DNA of 64,000 nucleotides, taken from NCBI GenBank assembly GCA_027943335.1, contig BSBK01002055.1, positions 310,001 to 374,000 on the forward strand, in the 5' to 3' direction. Position 1 is the stretch's first letter; each line of letters opens with the position of its first letter. Of this stretch, positions 61,881-64,000 are shown one piece after another. The translations under genes and the position numbers were made by a program. The notes beneath the pieces were generated by a model. It searched no databases. It was not told the origin of the DNA and saw nothing but the letters and a program-made list of their open reading frames with translations. This stretch comes from Chamaecyparis obtusa (lineage: Eukaryota; Streptophyta; Pinopsida; Cupressales; Cupressaceae).

Positions 61881-64000
61881 TGAAAAAAAAAGAGTGAAAC
61901 GACCAAATTATTTTTATTTTGATTGCAAAGAAAAGGAGCAGGAGAAAAAGTGCTGGTGAAAGATGAGCGTGAGAGAAGGTATGTGATTTCTTCATCTTTG
62001 ATTGGTATCTTTGATGGGAAACTTATTTCAAGCTTCTAGCATCATATTCGACCGCAAATTTCAAATGCATTGCATTTTATTTGATCATGAATGCTCTCTA
62101 AAATGTCTGCATTCTATTGGTGTCGTGCCCTAGCACATGCTTTGTATCCATTATTTGATGTTATTGGTGCTTGTGCTTAAGGATATCGATTCACTATTTT
62201 GAAATGTTTGGATTCACGTTTGTTGATATTGCTAGGTCATTTAATGATGACATTGTATATTGCTGAGATGATCACTGAAATGACAACATTATACTAGTTT
62301 CATGCCCTAGCTTGTGCTTTAACTCCATTATTTGATGTTATTGGTGCTTGTGCTCAAGGATATCAATTCACTATTTTGAAATGTTGATTGTGGTTATCAA
62401 ATGGATAGCCCATGAGCTTCTAGCTAGGCACCATTTGTATTGATAGCTTAGGGAATCAAATGAATTGTATCATTGATAGTTGAGACTTTGTTAAAAGGAA
62501 ATAGGAAAAAGAATGGTTTTGATTTATTTTCTCTATTTTGATCCCTAAGTGGCTTACAACCCTAGAGAAGTATATGTAGATTTATGGATGCAGTTGCAGG
62601 ATACATAGCAGCCAATAATTCACAAGAAATCCATGGGTTAACAAATATGCACAAATTCATGTCAACTTTGTTATGCCTTTACCAACTATATATTAATCCT
62701 AAAAATTAGAATAATTTAGTGGGAGTGACTACTTTATTATAAAACATCCTTTTTAGATGCCAGGTTTTCCATGAGCACAATTTTTTAAATTAGGATTTTC
62801 CTCTTAGAAGAGCTCCAAGACAGACATGCTTAAACACAAGTCCTCAAGAAACAAATAGAGACAGTGCTAAGGTCAAGACATCAAAAAATATGCGAAAGTA
62901 CCAAGGGAATACACAAGGAAAAGAAAAGAGATAACATGAGAAAATCCTAAGCAACCCTTCAAGAAATGGAGGATGTCAAGTCAGCTCCAAACTAGGCTAC
63001 ATATGCATTAACTAATCCTTGGGAGAGAACCTTATAAAAAGCACTTTAAAGTTTAAACACAAAGATAAATCATGAGGAACTAATCTATCTAATTCACTTA
63101 CATGGAAGATGTAGGGCATTAAATCAAAGGTATTCCTTAAGGATCTAACATATCCAATTCACTTCCAAGGTATATTCTTCTAGACCAAACAAAAGGAATA
63201 GGAAAGCTTAGCCTACTACCATGTCTAAGGTGGATATAATCCCAAGAATCTGTAGCCAATGAAAATTTTGTAGACAAAAATGGGTGAAATATTGGAATAA
63301 AACCATCAAGACAAACTAAAATCTACCGACTGGTTGAAAACAATGTAGTTTTAGACATCAAAGTTTCCCAACTCAAATTCAGTTACTAAGGCCCTTTAAG
63401 TTACCAAAATCCTTGTGTTGAAGATTTTTTTGGATTATATGAGATATAGGCATACATAATAAATGCTTAATGTTCAAAGATGCATTTCAAATTAGCAACA
63501 TTCATCTAAGTTTCATGCAAGGAAAACTAAGAACCATTATTTTCAAAGATTAAAGAATTTTTTCTCACAAACACAGGTGCCATTGAATGGGAATCGAAAA
63601 GGAATACTCACATAAAAGAGACATAAAATCAAACTATAAGAATGACCTTGACACCTGCATTTTTGTTCATAAATATTGGGATTTTTTAACATTGGAAAAC
63701 TCTTTAGGAAGATTCAAAGTTCATTATTTACATAATAGAGGTTTACAACCCTTAATCCATTGACTATACCCCTTTACCAGTCACAGTCACCAACACCAGT
63801 CAATTTCTTGACTTTATTAACAACAAAAATAGTATAATGATTTCATGAACATGCAAATATAACAAAAGGAAATGTTCCTATATCATCACCCAACCAAGAT
63901 CACGTTCAAACATACATAGTATTCACTATTCTATTCACTGTTCCATTGGACAGTGGATTACTAGAGTTGTAGAGAATTTAATATTTTATTGATATTCCTC
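61881..64000. other. No gene seen; contains a 177-bp-period duplication
   Basis: AT-rich sequence, possibly the interior of the CACTA-like element starting at 61726. A block at 62126-62208 (TGCCCTAGC, CATTATTTGATGTTATTGG) recurs at 62303-62385. Nothing else was recognised. Confidence 0.5.

Overview
The window is repeat-dominated nuclear DNA from a seed plant. It shows plant-type Ty3/gypsy and Ty1/copia LTR retrotransposons, plant CACTA (En/Spm) transposon parts, an LRR receptor kinase pseudogene of the Xa21/EFR type, and primer-binding sites matching plant initiator-Met tRNA. The deep nesting, old decayed copies, very long LTRs and lack of any intact gene suggest a large gymnosperm-like genome (inference, moderate confidence). 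I see no intact host gene, no rRNA or tRNA gene and no CRISPR array.

Layout. 1-1803: 3' end of a chromovirus (integrase, chromodomain, LTR). 1930-7835: apparently the right part of a CACTA element, holding a decayed transposase, intron-bearing exons of a plastid-type beta-ketoacyl-ACP reductase (fabG/KAR), an LRR receptor-kinase pseudogene on the minus strand, and a CACTA terminus with subterminal repeats. This terminus abuts a copia RNase H reading frame (7838-8190), followed by multiple polypurine tracts and a copia LTR (8549-9841). 9842-10034 and 59218-59998 are two halves of an unidentified coding remnant split by element A.

10035-59217 is one nested stack that can be taken apart by its target-site duplications (TSDs). 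A (minus, Tekay/Del-like chromovirus, LTR about 4.1 kb, TSD AATCA/AATTA) was hit in its right LTR by three things. B is a copia-like element without pol (20985-43792, TSD TATAT). A 997-bp inverted-repeat element lies at 44635-45631. E is an Athila-like gypsy element (45983-57383, TSD CTACC). B was itself hit by C, a Tat-lineage gypsy element on the minus strand (23668-37334, TSD AGTTC), and by a copia solo LTR (40424-41541, TSD TGATG). The right LTR of C holds D, a truncated copia element (35466-36850).

Most notable points: C has the order protease, archaeal-type RNase H, RT, degenerate RNase H, integrase; B lacks all pol domains but carries a coiled-coil/five-zinc-knuckle ORF and a long uncharacterised second ORF; E carries a long in-frame ORF after pol; the fabG fragment keeps its introns; premature stops fall repeatedly on glutamine codons as TAG, as expected from CHG-methylation decay. 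59218-64000 holds coding-like remnants without a recognisable family, a 13-bp-arm palindrome, a second CACTA-like terminus at 61726 and short tandem duplications.
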